Shown: positions 16,716 through 27,103, numbered from the stretch's first letter. The stretch: 64,000 nucleotides of DNA from Pedococcus sp. 5OH_020 (GCF_027812955.1 NZ_JAPYZV010000003.1:62001-126000); one strand, 5' to 3'. Numbers and translations: made by a program. The notes: generated by a model not told the origin, from the sequence alone.

Positions 16716-19103
16716 CTAGCCCGTGGCCTGGGGATATGTCGGGTTCGTCCCCGGTCCCTGGTCGCTTCGGAGGGCGGCGGCTGCCTCCTCGCGCAGGACA
16801 GCGCTCAGCAGGCGCACCGCACCCTCCTTGTCCAGGGGCTCGTTGCCATTGCCGCACTTCGGTGACTGGACGCACGAGGGACAGCCGGTCTCACAGCGAC
16901 AGGAGTGGACAGTGTCGCGAGTCGCCCGGACCCAGGTGCCGAACGCGTCGAAGGCGCGCTCAGCGAAGCCCGCCCCACCCGGATGTCCGTCGTACACCAT
17001 GATCGTCGGCAGGCCGGTGTCCGGATGGAGCGCGGTCGAGACGCCTCCGATATCCCATCGGTCGGAGGTGGCTACGAGGGGCAGCATGCCGATTCCGGCG
17101 TGCTCCGCCGCATGGGCCGCTCCAGGAACCGCGTCGGGTGTCACACCTGCTGCCTCCAACCATTCGGGCGGCATGGTCCACCAGACCGCTTTGGTGGTCA
17201 GGGTCCTCGGCGGCAGGTCCAGTGGATGCGTGCCGATCACCTCTCCGCTCGGCAGGCGTCGAAGGAAGGACGTCACCTGCGTGTGGACCCGTACCGTGCC
17301 GAAGGAGATCTCGAGCGGCCCCCAGGTCCTGGCCCGTGTCGGTTCCACGATGTCGAAGGCGCTGACGGACTGGGCGAAGGTGCTCCACCCCGGATCTCCT
17401 TGCGCCACCGTCGCGGTCCCGCCGTCGAGGTCGAGATCCGTCACGACATACGTCTGGCCCTGGTGCACGTGTACCGCCCCCGTGTGCACCTGCGAGTGGG
17501 CCGAGGACTCGTCGATGGTCCCGAGCACCCGGCCGGTCCGCTGCTCCACGATGCCGACCACCTCGCCGGCCCCTCGCAGCGACACGTGGTCCGAGGCCCG
17601 GTCGGTCCTCGCCCAGAACCACCCCGTAGGCCGTCGGCGCAGGATCCCCTTTGCCACGAGAACGTCCAGGAGCGACCTCGTCGAGGACCCGAACAGGTCC
17701 AGGTCGTCCTCGCGCAGCGGGAGCTCGGCCGCCGCAGCGGCAAGGTGCGGCGCGAGCACGTGGGGGTTGTCCGGGTCGAGGACCGTCGCCTCGACCGGCT
17801 GCCCGAAGACCACCTCGGGGTGGTTCACGACGTAGGTGTCGAGGGGGTCGTCGGCCGCGACGAGGATGGCCAGCGACCTCGTCCCGGCGCGTCCCGCCCG
17901 ACCGGCCTGCTGCCACAGAGATGCTCGCGTGCCAGGCCAGCCGGCCAGCAGGACGGCGTCCAGCCCGCTGATGTCGATCCCCAGCTCGAGGGCGTTGGTG
18001 GCCGCCAGGCCTACGAGCCGCCCGTCGCGAAGCGCGCGTTCGAGCTCACGCCGTTCTTCCGGCAGGTACCCCCCGCGGTAGGCCGCGACGGCGTGGGCCA
18101 GTGACGGGTCGAGGTCGAGCAGGGTCCGGCGTGCACTGGCGGCCAGCCCTTCCACGCCGGCTCGGGACCGCGCGAACGCCACCGTCTGCACGCGTCGGCT
18201 CACCAGGGCGGCGAGGAGGTCGGCCGCCTCGGACGTCGCACTCCGGCGCGTCGCGCCGTCGCCGGCCTCCCCCGGCTCCCACAGGGCGAAGGTCAGGGCC
18301 TCCCGGGGCGAGCCGTCGTCCGTGACGGGGGTGACCGGCATCCCGACGAGGCGCGACGCATGCAGCCCGGGGTCCCGCACGGTGGCCGAGGCGAGCACGA
18401 ACGTCGGGTACGACCCGTACCGGGCACACACCCGCCGCAGCCGGCGCACCAGCGCGGCCAGGTGGGAGCCGAAGACACCCCGGTACACATGGCACTCGTC
18501 GATGACGACGAAGCGCAACGCGCGCAGGAACGGCGCCCACCGCTGGTGCAGGGGGAGTAGCGAGTGATGCACCAGGTCGGGGTTGGTCAGGACGAGCTGG
18601 GCGTGGTCACGGATCCAGCGTCGCTCCTCAGTGGGAGTGTCGCCGTCGTACGTGGCGGCCCGCACGGAGGGCACCGCCAGCGACTGGAGCCGGGCCAGCT
18701 GGTCCGCTGCGAGCGCCTTGGTCGGAGAGAGGTACAGCGCGGTGTGACCACGACCCGTCGGGGAGGACGCCCCCTCGACGAGGGAGCTCAGCACCGGCAG
18801 CAAGTACCCCAGGCTCTTGCCCGAGGCCGTCCCGGTCGCCATGACCACATGGGTTCCGGACCGTGCAAGGTCGGCGGCCACCCGCTGGTGAGCCCACAGC
18901 GAGGTCACTCCGGATCCCGCCAGCGCGGCGTACACCGACGGCTCCACCCACTCCGGCCAGGGCGCCCGCGATGCCGCCCGAGCCGGGACCTCGTGCACGT
19001 GCCGCAGGCGCTGCGAGGCGGATCCCGTGGCGAGCGCAGCCAGCACGGCGTCCGGGTCGAACCCGACGCGTCGGGCGGGTGCGGTGCGGCCTGAGGTGGA
19101 CAT
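16716..19103 (-). CDS. DECH-box helicase with C-terminal four-Cys domain (Rv3649/YprA type)
   Basis: A 795-residue superfamily 2 helicase. Walker A is ATGTASGKS, motif II is [10 protein letters not shown] (DECH), motif III is LASATV, and the second RecA domain has [13 protein letters not shown] and [10 protein letters not shown]. The C-terminus holds [20 protein letters not shown], a DUF1998/MZB-type metal site as in the MrfA repair helicases. It fits the conserved position next to the tad locus. A DNA-repair role is inferred from the family. It has a leaderless-type start and diverges from the anti-sigma antagonist gene. Confidence 0.92.
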   Translation of the reverse strand: MSTSGRTAPARRVGFDPDAVLAALATGSASQRLRHVHEVPARAASRAPWPEWVEPSVYAALAGSGVTSLWAHQRVAADLARSGTHVVMATGTASGKSLGYLLPVLSSLVEGASSPTGRGHTALYLSPTKALAADQLARLQSLAVPSVRAATYDGDTPTEERRWIRDHAQLVLTNPDLVHHSLLPLHQRWAPFLRALRFVVIDECHVYRGVFGSHLAALVRRLRRVCARYGSYPTFVLASATVRDPGLHASRLVGMPVTPVTDDGSPREALTFALWEPGEAGDGATRRSATSEAADLLAALVSRRVQTVAFARSRAGVEGLAASARRTLLDLDPSLAHAVAAYRGGYLPEERRELERALRDGRLVGLAATNALELGIDISGLDAVLLAGWPGTRASLWQQAGRAGRAGTRSLAILVAADDPLDTYVVNHPEVVFGQPVEATVLDPDNPHVLAPHLAAAAAELPLREDDLDLFGSSTRSLLDVLVAKGILRRRPTGWFWARTDRASDHVSLRGAGEVVGIVEQRTGRVLGTIDESSAHSQVHTGAVHVHQGQTYVVTDLDLDGGTATVAQGDPGWSTFAQSVSAFDIVEPTRARTWGPLEISFGTVRVHTQVTSFLRRLPSGEVIGTHPLDLPPRTLTTKAVWWTMPPEWLEAAGVTPDAVPGAAHAAEHAGIGMLPLVATSDRWDIGGVSTALHPDTGLPTIMVYDGHPGGAGFAERAFDAFGTWVRATRDTVHSCRCETGCPSCVQSPKCGNGNEPLDKEGAVRLLSAVLREEAAAALRSDQGPGTNPTYPQATG

Positions 19104-19110
19104 TGCCGCT

Positions 19111-19116
19111 ACCGTA
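19111..19116 (-). promoter_or_regulatory. Leaderless-type -10 box (TACGGT) of the helicase gene
   Basis: On the minus strand TACGGT ends seven bases before ATG 19103, with no ribosome binding site. Confidence 0.5.
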
Positions 19117-19176
19117 ATCCGCAGGGCAGACGGTCAAGCCGCCTGCCCGTCATCGATGCCTAGCGAAAGGGCGGCC

Positions 19177-19521
19177 GTGGACCTGTCGGTCTCCAGCAGC
19201 GAACAAGGTGCAGTGACGATCGTCCACGTGGAGGGCGAGATCGACGTGTACACCGCACCGCTGCTGCGTGAAGTCCTGGACAAGCAGGTGGCGGCGGGCC
19301 GTCTGGACCTCGTCGTCGACCTCGAGAAGGTCGGCTTCATGGACTCCACGGGCCTCGGGGTGCTGGTCGGGCGGCTGAAGCTGGTCCGGGGCCAGAACGG
19401 CACGTTGCGCATCGTCAGCGCGCAGGAGCGGATCCTGAAGGTCTTCAAGATCACCGGCCTGGACAAGGTGTTCCACATCTACCCCACCGTCGACGAGGCA
19501 GTGGCCGCCTCCAACGCCTGA
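19177..19521 (+). CDS. STAS-domain anti-sigma factor antagonist
   Basis: A 114-residue single STAS domain. The core has [18 protein letters not shown] and the phosphorylatable-Ser loop [20 protein letters not shown], as in SpoIIAA, RsbV and BldG. Such proteins release a sigma factor by binding its anti-sigma kinase when unphosphorylated. No RsbW-like kinase or sigma factor is nearby. The GTG at 19177 is preferred because GAAAGG lies six bases upstream; ATG 19156 is an alternative that adds seven residues. Confidence 0.9.
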   Translation: MDLSVSSSEQGAVTIVHVEGEIDVYTAPLLREVLDKQVAAGRLDLVVDLEKVGFMDSTGLGVLVGRLKLVRGQNGTLRIVSAQERILKVFKITGLDKVFHIYPTVDEAVAASNA

Positions 19522-19709
19522 CGAGGGGTCGTCCCTGCCGGCACCTCTGTCGCCGTCGCGTACGCACGACCAATTCTGTGTGACCTGACTCATCCCCGGG
19601 CACAAACCCATGTGACGTGGGTTACCCTCCCTGCAACGTCCCCACGCCGGTGTCACACCTGTCGCGCCCGTGGGCGAACACTCGAATGTTCCCCATCGAG
19701 GAGGATGGA

Positions 19710-22178
19710 ATGTCGCGCCTTGCCCCCGCCGCCGCTGCTGGACTGCAGCTGGACGGCACCAATCTCACCCTGGTGATCGCGGTGGCGGTCATCGCCGTCG
19801 TCGCGCTTGCCATGGGTGTCTTCTTCCGTCGGCAGGTGCTGTCGGCCGACCCGGGCACCGAGAAGATGCAGGAGATCGGTGCAGCCGTGGAAGAGGGCGC
19901 GCAGGCGTACCTCGCCCGTCAGTTCAAGACCCTCAGCGTCTTCGTCGTGCTCGTCTTCGGCCTTCTGCTGCTGCTGCCGGCCGACACCGCCGGCGTTCGC
20001 TGGGGCCGGTCCGGCTTCTTCGTGGTGGGCGCGCTGTTCTCCGCCCTCATCGGCTACCTCGGCATGAGCCTGGCGGTCCGTGCGAACGTCCGGGTGGCCT
20101 CGGCCGCGCGCGACGGGGACCGCGACTCCGGTATGCGGATCGCCTTCCGGACCGGCGGCACGGTCGGCATGGCCACCGTCGGGCTCGGCCTGCTCGGCGC
20201 CTCGGTCGTCGTCCTGCTCTACAGGGGTGACGCGCCGAAGGTCCTCGAGGGCTTCGGCTTCGGCGCGGCCCTCCTGGCCATGTTCATGCGTGTCGGCGGC
20301 GGAATCTTCACCAAGGCGGCCGACGTGGGCGCCGACCTGGTCGGCAAGGTCGAGGCAGGCATCCCGGAGGACGACCCGCGGAATGCCGCCACCATCGCGG
20401 ACAACGTGGGTGACAACGTCGGCGACTGCGCGGGGATGGCCGCCGACCTCTTCGAGTCGTATGCCGTGATGCTGGTGGCGGCGCTGATCCTCGGCTCGGC
20501 GGCGTTCGGCACCTACGGCCTGGTCTTCCCCTTGCTCGTGCCGGCCATCGGTGCGGTGACTGCTCTCGTGGGCGTGTTCATCACCCGCGTCCGCCCGGGG
20601 GAGAACGCCCTCCGCGCGATCAACCGCGGCTTCTACATCTCCGCCGCCATCGCGGCCGTGCTCTCGGGAGTGGCCGCGTTCGTGTACCTGCCGGACACGT
20701 TCAAGGCCCTCGGCTCCACGGACCAGAGCGTCGCCGTGCTGACCGGTGACCCGCGCCGCACGGCGCTCCTGGCGGTGGTCATCGGCATCGTGCTGGCCGC
20801 GATCATCCTGTGGCTGACCGGGTACTTCACCGGTACGGACAAGCGACCCACGAAGGATGTCGCGCGGACCTCCCTGACCGGCGCGGCCACCGTGGTGCTC
20901 TCCGGCATCGGTGTCGGCCTGGAGTCCGCGGTCTACACCGCCGTCATCATCGGTGGCGCGGTCTACCTCGCCTTCCTGCTCGGCGGGGGTTCCGTCGTCC
21001 TGTCGCTGTTCCTCATCGCCCTCGCAGGCTGTGGGCTGCTGACGACCGTCGGGGTCATCGTGGCGATGGACACCTTCGGCCCGGTCTCCGACAACGCCCA
21101 GGGCATCGCCGAGATGTCAGGCGACGTCGACGGTGAGGGCGCCCAGATCCTCACCGACCTCGACGCTGTCGGGAACACGACCAAGGCGATCACCAAGGGC
21201 ATCGCCATCGCGACCGCCGTCCTGGCGGCCACCGCACTGTTCGGCTCGTACTCCGACGCCTGGCAGTCGGTCTACCGGCCGATCCTGCAGGGCCTCGAGC
21301 AGCAGGCGCAGTCCGGTGCGCTGAGCAACGTGCAGATCAAGGAGATCCAGCGGCAGCTCACGTCCTTCGACCTCCAGATCGTCACCCCGAGCGTCCTCGT
21401 GGGGCTGCTGCTGGGCGCGTCGGTGGTCTTCCTGTTCTCCGGCCTGGCCATCAACGCGGTGACGCGCGCGGCCGGCGCGATCGTCTTCGAGGTCCGTCGT
21501 CAGTTCCGCGACATCCCGGGGATCATGGAGGGCACCACCAAGCCGGAGTACGGCAAGGTCGTGGACATCTGCACCAAGGACTCGCTGCGTGAGCTCGCGA
21601 CTCCGGGGCTTCTGGCGGCACTGACCCCCGTCGCGGTCGGCTTCGGGTTGGGGATCGGCCCGCTCGCCGGCTTCCTCGCCGGCGCGATCGGCACCGGCGC
21701 CCTCATGGCGGTCTTCCTCGCCAACTCCGGCGGCGCATGGGACAACGCGAAGAAGATCGTCGAGGACGGCCACCACGGCGGCAAGGGCAGCGACGCGCAC
21801 GCTGCGACGGTCATCGGCGACACCGTGGGCGACCCCTTCAAGGACACCGCCGGTCCGGCGATCAACCCCCTGATCAAGGTGATGAACCTGGTCTCGGTGC
21901 TCATCGCGCCGGCCATCGTCACGCTCTCGATCGGCAACGACAGGAACAGCGCCGTCCGGTACGGGATCGCGGCAGCCGCCCTCGTCATCGTCATCGCGGC
22001 CGTGGCGGTCTCCAAGGCGCGTGACCTGGCCATCGGCGGTGACGAGGACGGCGAGGCTGTGCGTCGCCCCGGCCTCGAGGCGCCTGACGCCGGCCGCGTC
22101 GGGACGACTGCCGAGGATGCGCCGACGGCGGCGCAGGACCACGCTGCCACCACGGTGGACGAGCCGGCCAACCGCTAG
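19710..22178 (+). CDS. hppA: Membrane proton-pumping pyrophosphatase, K+-independent type
   Basis: An 822-residue protein with about 16 membrane helices that couples pyrophosphate hydrolysis to proton export. Catalytic loops show the Asp-rich GADLVGKVEAGIPEDDPRN, DNVGDNVGDCAGMAADLFESY and, near the C-terminus, DTVGDPFKDTAGPAINPL. The K+-dependence site reads GNTTKA, and the Lys there marks the K+-independent subclass. A roughly 60-residue charged Ala/Glu tail follows the last helix. ATG 19710 follows GAGGAGG. A strong terminator follows the gene. Confidence 0.95.
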   Translation: MSRLAPAAAAGLQLDGTNLTLVIAVAVIAVVALAMGVFFRRQVLSADPGTEKMQEIGAAVEEGAQAYLARQFKTLSVFVVLVFGLLLLLPADTAGVRWGRSGFFVVGALFSALIGYLGMSLAVRANVRVASAARDGDRDSGMRIAFRTGGTVGMATVGLGLLGASVVVLLYRGDAPKVLEGFGFGAALLAMFMRVGGGIFTKAADVGADLVGKVEAGIPEDDPRNAATIADNVGDNVGDCAGMAADLFESYAVMLVAALILGSAAFGTYGLVFPLLVPAIGAVTALVGVFITRVRPGENALRAINRGFYISAAIAAVLSGVAAFVYLPDTFKALGSTDQSVAVLTGDPRRTALLAVVIGIVLAAIILWLTGYFTGTDKRPTKDVARTSLTGAATVVLSGIGVGLESAVYTAVIIGGAVYLAFLLGGGSVVLSLFLIALAGCGLLTTVGVIVAMDTFGPVSDNAQGIAEMSGDVDGEGAQILTDLDAVGNTTKAITKGIAIATAVLAATALFGSYSDAWQSVYRPILQGLEQQAQSGALSNVQIKEIQRQLTSFDLQIVTPSVLVGLLLGASVVFLFSGLAINAVTRAAGAIVFEVRRQFRDIPGIMEGTTKPEYGKVVDICTKDSLRELATPGLLAALTPVAVGFGLGIGPLAGFLAGAIGTGALMAVFLANSGGAWDNAKKIVEDGHHGGKGSDAHAATVIGDTVGDPFKDTAGPAINPLIKVMNLVSVLIAPAIVTLSIGNDRNSAVRYGIAAAALVIVIAAVAVSKARDLAIGGDEDGEAVRRPGLEAPDAGRVGTTAEDAPTAAQDHAATTVDEPANR

Positions 22179-22227
22179 AGGCGCTGACCTCGTCGCTTCG
22201 CGACCGCGTCACCTCCGCTCATCTCGA

Positions 22228-22260
22228 CGACCGGCGCCATCCTCTGGTTGGCGCCGGTCG
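22228..22260 (+). terminator. Hairpin terminator after hppA
   Basis: Perfect 11-bp stem (CGACCGGCGCC/GGCGCCGGTCG) with an 11-base loop, 50 bp past the hppA stop and before the next promoter. Confidence 0.7.
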
Positions 22261-22268
22261 CCTCGTCC

Positions 22269-22274
22269 TAGGCT
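22269..22274 (+). promoter_or_regulatory. Leaderless-type -10 box (TAGGCT)
   Basis: TAGGCT ends seven bases before ATG 22282, just after the hppA terminator; no ribosome binding site is visible. Confidence 0.55.
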
Positions 22275-22281
22275 GTGCCGC

Positions 22282-22995
22282 ATGCAGAGCCCCCTTTTCG
22301 AGCAGGCGAACCTCGAGGTCCAGAGCGAGCGGCGGTTCGCACTGCAGAACCCCCAGATGCTGCGCGTCCACCTCGGCGGCGACGTCCTCGCCGTCAAGGG
22401 CGCCATGGTCTCGTACCAGGGCCGCATCAGGTTCGACCACGAGAAGGCCGGAAGCGTTGGCAAGCTGTTGAAGAAGGTCGTCACCGGCGAGGACGTCTCG
22501 CTGATGCGCGTGTCGGGTGAGGGCGACGTCTTCTTCGCCTCCGAGGCGGGCTTCGTGTTCCTCATCGACCTGGCGGGGGACGCGCTGTCGGTCAACGCGC
22601 GCAACCTGCTTGCGTTCGACTCCACCATCGAGTGGGACATCAGACGCGTGCAGGGCGCCGGCATGCTCAGTGGCGGGCTGTTCAACACCACCCTGCAAGG
22701 CACCGGCACGGTCGCGATCCACACCGTGGGGCAGCCCGTCATCCTCGACTGCACGGTCCAGCCGACCTATGTCGACGTCCAGGCCTGCGTGGGCTGGTCC
22801 GCCAACCTGGTGCCACAGGTGGTCTCCAGCATGAACGTCCGGTCGATGCTGCGGGGAGGGTCCGGCGAGGCGTTCCAGTACGCGTTCCACGGCCCCGGGT
22901 TCGTCGTGGTGCAGCCGAGCGAGTGGACTCCTCCGGTCGCCCAGGGCGGTGGGGGAGGCGGCGGGTTCAACCTCGGTGGGCTCCTCGACGGCTGA
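22282..22995 (+). CDS. AIM24-family protein
   Basis: A 237-residue protein of repeated beta-strands with the family's features: LAVKGAMVSYQGRIRFDH, a GEGDVFFASEAGFVFLIDL core, GGLFNTTLQGTGTVAI and GEAFQYAFHGPGFVVVQPSE near the end, followed by a Gly-rich tail. AIM24 (TIGR00266-like) proteins form a jelly-roll fold found across bacteria and in mitochondria; their function is unknown. The methyltransferase gene follows after eight bases, so the two are probably one unit. Confidence 0.88.
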   Translation: MQSPLFEQANLEVQSERRFALQNPQMLRVHLGGDVLAVKGAMVSYQGRIRFDHEKAGSVGKLLKKVVTGEDVSLMRVSGEGDVFFASEAGFVFLIDLAGDALSVNARNLLAFDSTIEWDIRRVQGAGMLSGGLFNTTLQGTGTVAIHTVGQPVILDCTVQPTYVDVQACVGWSANLVPQVVSSMNVRSMLRGGSGEAFQYAFHGPGFVVVQPSEWTPPVAQGGGGGGGFNLGGLLDG

Positions 22996-23003
22996 GTGCC
23001 GCC

Positions 23004-24509
23004 GTGAGCCTCAGCCCGCCTCCTCCCAGGGTCGACCACGAGCTCCTGGGCCGCCTGCGAGCGGACCTCGAGCGGTCGGCATACACCGTCGAGAGCGTCT
23101 CGGCGCTGCTGGGCCCTCTGGCGGTCCGGGCCCTGGCCCGCGAGCAGGTGCTCCCGGCCCAGCGGGTCACCGCGCAGGCCGGCACCCCGGTCGCGACGCT
23201 GGTCCGCCTCTTCGCCCTGGGTGACGCGGTCGACGCCGAGGACGCGTCCAGCGCCCTTCCCACGCTCGGACTCGACGGAGCGACGCGCCTCGGGCTCGTG
23301 CGGGGGCAGGGCCCGGGGGTGGTGGCCAGCTGCGACCTGCGGCCGTACGGCGAGGAAGGAGCGGCCTGGTGGGTCGCCTCGGACCTGTCGGAGATCGCCA
23401 CCCGGGCACCGCTGCACGAGGACCACGTGCTCGGCATCGGCGGTGCCTCGACGACCTTGGCGTCGTGGACGCCGCGACCCGAGGTGGACCGGGCCCTGGA
23501 CGTGGGGACCGGCAGCGGCGTGCAGGCGCTGCACCTCGGCGCCCACGCCGCGCAGGTGACGGTCACGGACATCTCCGGACGTGCGCTGGCCTTCGCACGG
23601 TTCAACGCAGCCCTCAACGGCTGCAACTGGGACGTCAGGCAGGGCTCGATGCTCGCACCGCTCGCAGGAGAACGCTTCCAGCTGATCGTGAGCAACCCGC
23701 CCTTCGTGATCACCCCGCGAACTCCAGAGATGCCGCTGTTCGAGTATCGCGACGGTGGCGCTGCCGGAGACGCTGTCGTGGCGGACCTCGTCCGCTCGAT
23801 CGGTGAGCATCTGCAGCCCGGTGGCATCGCCCAGTTCCTGGGGAACTGGGAGATCGTGGGCGGCGCGGACTGGCGCGAGCGCGTCCGCGGCTGGGTCGCC
23901 GGCACCGGGCTGGACGCCTGGGTCGTCCAGCGGGAGGTCCAGGACCCTGCGGAGTATGCCGAGACGTGGGCCCGCGACGGCGGGCACCACAGCGCCACGA
24001 CCGAGTTCGCCACGATGTATGCCGCCTGGCTGGACGACTTCGCATCGCGTGGCGTGACGGCGGTCGGGTTCGGCGTCATCACTCTGCAGCGTCCCGCCGC
24101 GCCACGCGAGCCGTTCCTGGACCTGGACGAGGCGAGCGGCCCGGTGGCGGCTCCCATGGGGCCTCACATCCTGGCCGGCCTGCGGGCCCGGACGTGGCTC
24201 GCCGAGCACAGCGACGAGGACCTGCTCGGGGTGGCGTGGCGCTGTGCCGACGACGTGACAGAGGAGCGCCACGGGCGTCCCGGGCAGGAGCACCCCGCCG
24301 TGATCCTGCTGCGGCAGGGCGGTGGCCTGCGCAGGGCGGTGCGCCTGGACACCGCAGGGGCGGCCCTGGTGAGCGTGTGCGACGGGACCCTGCCGGCGGG
24401 CGTGGCCGTGGATGCCATCGCCGAGCTCCTCGAGACGGACTCCGACGTGCTCCGCGCCCAGCTCCCACCGATGCTGCGCGGGCTGGTGGCCGACGGACTG
24501 CTCGTCTGA
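23004..24509 (+). CDS. SAM-dependent methyltransferase with NPPF motif
   Basis: A 501-residue class I methyltransferase. Residues 1-140 form an N-terminal accessory domain. The SAM fold follows with motif I LDVGTGSGVQALHL, acidic loop VTDISGRALAFARFNAALN and motif IV IVSNPPFVI. A roughly 200-residue C-terminal domain ends in a winged-helix-like stretch (AIAELLETDSDVLRAQLPPMLRGLVADGLLV). NPPF/Y enzymes methylate amide or exocyclic amino nitrogens, for example in release factors, ribosomal proteins or nucleic acids. The substrate here is unknown. The GTG at 23004 lies just after the AIM24 stop. Confidence 0.85.
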   Translation: MSLSPPPPRVDHELLGRLRADLERSAYTVESVSALLGPLAVRALAREQVLPAQRVTAQAGTPVATLVRLFALGDAVDAEDASSALPTLGLDGATRLGLVRGQGPGVVASCDLRPYGEEGAAWWVASDLSEIATRAPLHEDHVLGIGGASTTLASWTPRPEVDRALDVGTGSGVQALHLGAHAAQVTVTDISGRALAFARFNAALNGCNWDVRQGSMLAPLAGERFQLIVSNPPFVITPRTPEMPLFEYRDGGAAGDAVVADLVRSIGEHLQPGGIAQFLGNWEIVGGADWRERVRGWVAGTGLDAWVVQREVQDPAEYAETWARDGGHHSATTEFATMYAAWLDDFASRGVTAVGFGVITLQRPAAPREPFLDLDEASGPVAAPMGPHILAGLRARTWLAEHSDEDLLGVAWRCADDVTEERHGRPGQEHPAVILLRQGGGLRRAVRLDTAGAALVSVCDGTLPAGVAVDAIAELLETDSDVLRAQLPPMLRGLVADGLLV

Positions 24510-24591
24510 CGTCGTCGCGGCCTCGTCCGAGTGAGCGGCTGACGGGTCGCGGACCACCCTCCGCGAGTCGTCGCAGGTCAGAAACGCACTT

Positions 24592-24618
24592 GTGAGTGAG
24601 TGCTCACTCACCTACGCT
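24592..24618 (+). promoter_or_regulatory. TetR operator overlapping a leaderless promoter
   Basis: GTGAGTGAG and CTCACTCAC (24592-24600 and 24603-24611) form a perfect 9-2-9 inverted repeat that touches the -10 box TACGCT (24613-24618). The ATG at 24625 follows six bases later. Position and symmetry fit autorepression by the TetR protein. Confidence 0.75.
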
Positions 24619-24624
24619 GGACCC

Positions 24625-25302
24625 ATGGCTCCCCGCGCCCCGGCGATGGCTCCCGACGACCGCCGGGCAGCCATCGTCGCGGTGACCATCCCGTTGTTGA
24701 GGGACAAGGGCCGTGCTGTCAGCACGCGGGAGATCGCCGAGGCGGCCGGCATCGCGGAGGGCACGATCTTCCGGGTGTTCGACGGTAAGGACCAGCTGAT
24801 CCAGGCGTGCATCGGGAAGGCGTTCGACACCAGCGGCCTGCATGAGCAGCTCAGCCGGATCGACTGCCGGCTGGAGCTGCGTGCCCGGCTCGCAGCCGGC
24901 GTCCGGGTCATGCAGCAGCACCTCACCGGGATCTTCACGCTGATGACCGTGCTGAGCTCCACGGGCCAGCCCATGGGCCGACCGAGCGCCCGTGAGCACC
25001 TGCACGACCGTGAGCGCGCCACGGCCGAGATCGACGGTGACTTCGAGAGGCTGATCGGCGAGGACGCTACGCGGCTGCGCCTGCCTGCCGCCAGCGTCGT
25101 CGGATACCTGCGGATGATGACGATGTCCAGCGTGCATCCGATGCTCGCGAGCCGAGGAAGCAGCGCCGAGGAGATCGTCGACGTCATCCTGCACGGGGTA
25201 CTGACTCGTCCGGGGGAAGCCATCAGCACTCGCCCCGGACAGAACACCAGCACTTGTCCGGGGCAGGACAGCGAAGCCAAGACCAGCAGGGGGAAGAAGT
25301 AG
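24625..25302 (+). CDS. TetR-family repressor of the adjacent ABC exporter
   Basis: A 225-residue regulator. The N-terminal helix-turn-helix is STREIAEAAGIAEGTIFRVFDGKDQLIQACI, typical TetR. The rest is a helical ligand domain with a polar low-complexity tail (TRPGEAISTRPGQNTSTCPGQ). The ATG at 24625 is leaderless and sits right after a perfect palindrome. An ATG-like start farther upstream would place the operator inside the gene. The stop overlaps the ABC start by one base (TAGTG), so it should control the exporter pair in the same transcript. The inducer is unknown, likely a drug or lipid exported by the pump. Confidence 0.93.
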   Translation: MAPRAPAMAPDDRRAAIVAVTIPLLRDKGRAVSTREIAEAAGIAEGTIFRVFDGKDQLIQACIGKAFDTSGLHEQLSRIDCRLELRARLAAGVRVMQQHLTGIFTLMTVLSSTGQPMGRPSAREHLHDRERATAEIDGDFERLIGEDATRLRLPAASVVGYLRMMTMSSVHPMLASRGSSAEEIVDVILHGVLTRPGEAISTRPGQNTSTCPGQDSEAKTSRGKK

Positions 25303-27038
25303 TGCTCATCCGCATCATCCGCCAGTACCTGAGGCCGTACCGCGGCCTCGTCGTCGTCCTCGTGGCGCTGCAGCTCGTGGGGACGATCGCCTCGCTGTAC
25401 CTGCCGAGCCTCAACGGCAAGATCATCGACGAGGGCGTCGCGAAGGGGGACACCGGTTTCATCGTGCGCACGGGTGGGTGGATGCTCGCCGTGTCCCTCG
25501 TGCAGATCGTCGCCACCGTCGCGGCGACCTACCTCGGAGCCCGATCCGCCGCGGGGCTCGGACGCGACCTGCGTGCGGGCATCTTCGCCAAGGTGGGCGA
25601 CTTCTCCGCCCAGGAGGTGTCACGTTTCGGCGCTCCCACGCTGATCTCGCGGAACACCAACGACGTGACCCAGGTCCAGACGGTCGTGTTCATGGGCGCG
25701 GCGATGATGGTCTCGGCGCCGATCATGATGGTGGGGGGCATCGTCATGGCGCTTCGTGAGGACGTCGGGCTCTCGTGGCTCGTCGCCGTCGCCGTGCCGC
25801 TCCTGGCGCTGTCGGTTGCTCTGGTGATCCGCAAGATGATCCCGAGCTTCCGGATGATGCAGGAGTCGGTCGACTGGGTGAACCGGGTGCTCAGGGAGCA
25901 GATCACCGGGATCCGCGTGGTGCGGGCCTTCGTGCGCGAGGACCACGAGCGGGCGCGGTTCGCGGACGCGAACACTCAGTACACGGCCACCGCGCTGGCA
26001 GTGGGGCGGCTGATGGCCATGATCTTCCCGATCGTGATGCTGATCTTCAACGCCTCCACCGTGGCCGTCCTGTGGTTCGGAGCCAAGCGGGTGGACAGCG
26101 GCCAGATGCAGGTGGGCGAGCTCACCGCGTTCATGAGCTACCTGATGCAGATCCTCATGTCGGTGATGATGGCGACCTTCATGTCGATGATGATCCCTCG
26201 CGCCACGGTCTCGGCCGGCCGGGTCGCCGAGGTGCTGGACACGGGAGCGACGGTGGTCGAGCCGCCCACGCCTACGCCGCTGCCCGTCACCGGCGTGACG
26301 CTCGAGCTGCGGGAGGTCGAGTTCCGCTATCCGGGCGCGGATGTCCCTGTGCTCCAGGGGGTCTCGCTGGTCGCCGAACCGGGACGGACGACCGCGGTCA
26401 TCGGCAGCACGGGTGCCGGCAAGTCCACGTTGCTGTCCCTGGTGCCCCGGCTGTACGACGTCACCGGCGGCGCCGTCCTGCTCGGCGGCGTCGACGTCAG
26501 GGAGGCCGCCCTGGAGGACGTGTGGTCCAGGATCGGGCTGGTACCCCAGAAGCCATACCTGTTCACGGGCACCGTGGCGTCGAACCTGCGGTACGGCGAT
26601 GCGGAGGCGACCGACGAGGAGCTGTGGGAGGCGCTGCGGATCGCGCAGGCGGACGACTTCGTCCGCGCCATGCCGGCCGGCCTGGACTCCCCGATCGCCC
26701 AAGGCGGCACGAACGTGTCCGGCGGCCAGCGGCAGCGGCTCGCCATCGCGCGTGCGCTCGTGGCCAAACCCGAGGTGTTCCTCTTCGACGACAGCTTCTC
26801 GGCCCTCGACCTGTCGACCGACGCGAGGCTTCGGTCGGCGCTGAGGCCGGTCACGCGTGACGCTGCTGTCGTCGTGGTGGCGCAGCGGGTCTCGACCATC
26901 ATCGACGCCGACCACATCGTCGTCCTCGAGGACGGCACCGTCGTCGGCAGTGGGACGCACGACGAGCTGCTGGACAGCTGCGCGACGTACCGCGAGATCG
27001 TCGAGTCACAGCGTTCGGCGCAGGGGGCGGCGGCATGA
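25302..27038 (+). CDS. ABC exporter half-transporter with degenerate nucleotide site (subunit A)
   Basis: A 578-residue fusion of a six-helix type IV exporter membrane domain (residues 15-310) and an ATPase domain. Walker A is GSTGAGKST and the signature is NVSGGQRQRL. The catalytic Glu after Walker B is Asp (FLFDDSFSALD) and the switch His is Gln (VVAQRVSTI). The same E-to-D and H-to-Q pattern occurs in the degenerate-site subunit of heterodimeric exporters such as TM287/288. It pairs with the next gene. The GTG start overlaps the TetR stop by one base. Confidence 0.93.
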   Translation: MLIRIIRQYLRPYRGLVVVLVALQLVGTIASLYLPSLNGKIIDEGVAKGDTGFIVRTGGWMLAVSLVQIVATVAATYLGARSAAGLGRDLRAGIFAKVGDFSAQEVSRFGAPTLISRNTNDVTQVQTVVFMGAAMMVSAPIMMVGGIVMALREDVGLSWLVAVAVPLLALSVALVIRKMIPSFRMMQESVDWVNRVLREQITGIRVVRAFVREDHERARFADANTQYTATALAVGRLMAMIFPIVMLIFNASTVAVLWFGAKRVDSGQMQVGELTAFMSYLMQILMSVMMATFMSMMIPRATVSAGRVAEVLDTGATVVEPPTPTPLPVTGVTLELREVEFRYPGADVPVLQGVSLVAEPGRTTAVIGSTGAGKSTLLSLVPRLYDVTGGAVLLGGVDVREAALEDVWSRIGLVPQKPYLFTGTVASNLRYGDAEATDEELWEALRIAQADDFVRAMPAGLDSPIAQGGTNVSGGQRQRLAIARALVAKPEVFLFDDSFSALDLSTDARLRSALRPVTRDAAVVVVAQRVSTIIDADHIVVLEDGTVVGSGTHDELLDSCATYREIVESQRSAQGAAA

Positions 27039-27103
27039 CTCGGCGGCACAGGCGGGACACGGGAGTCCGCACACCGGCTAACGATCGAGGCGCAGAGCGG
27101 GCG

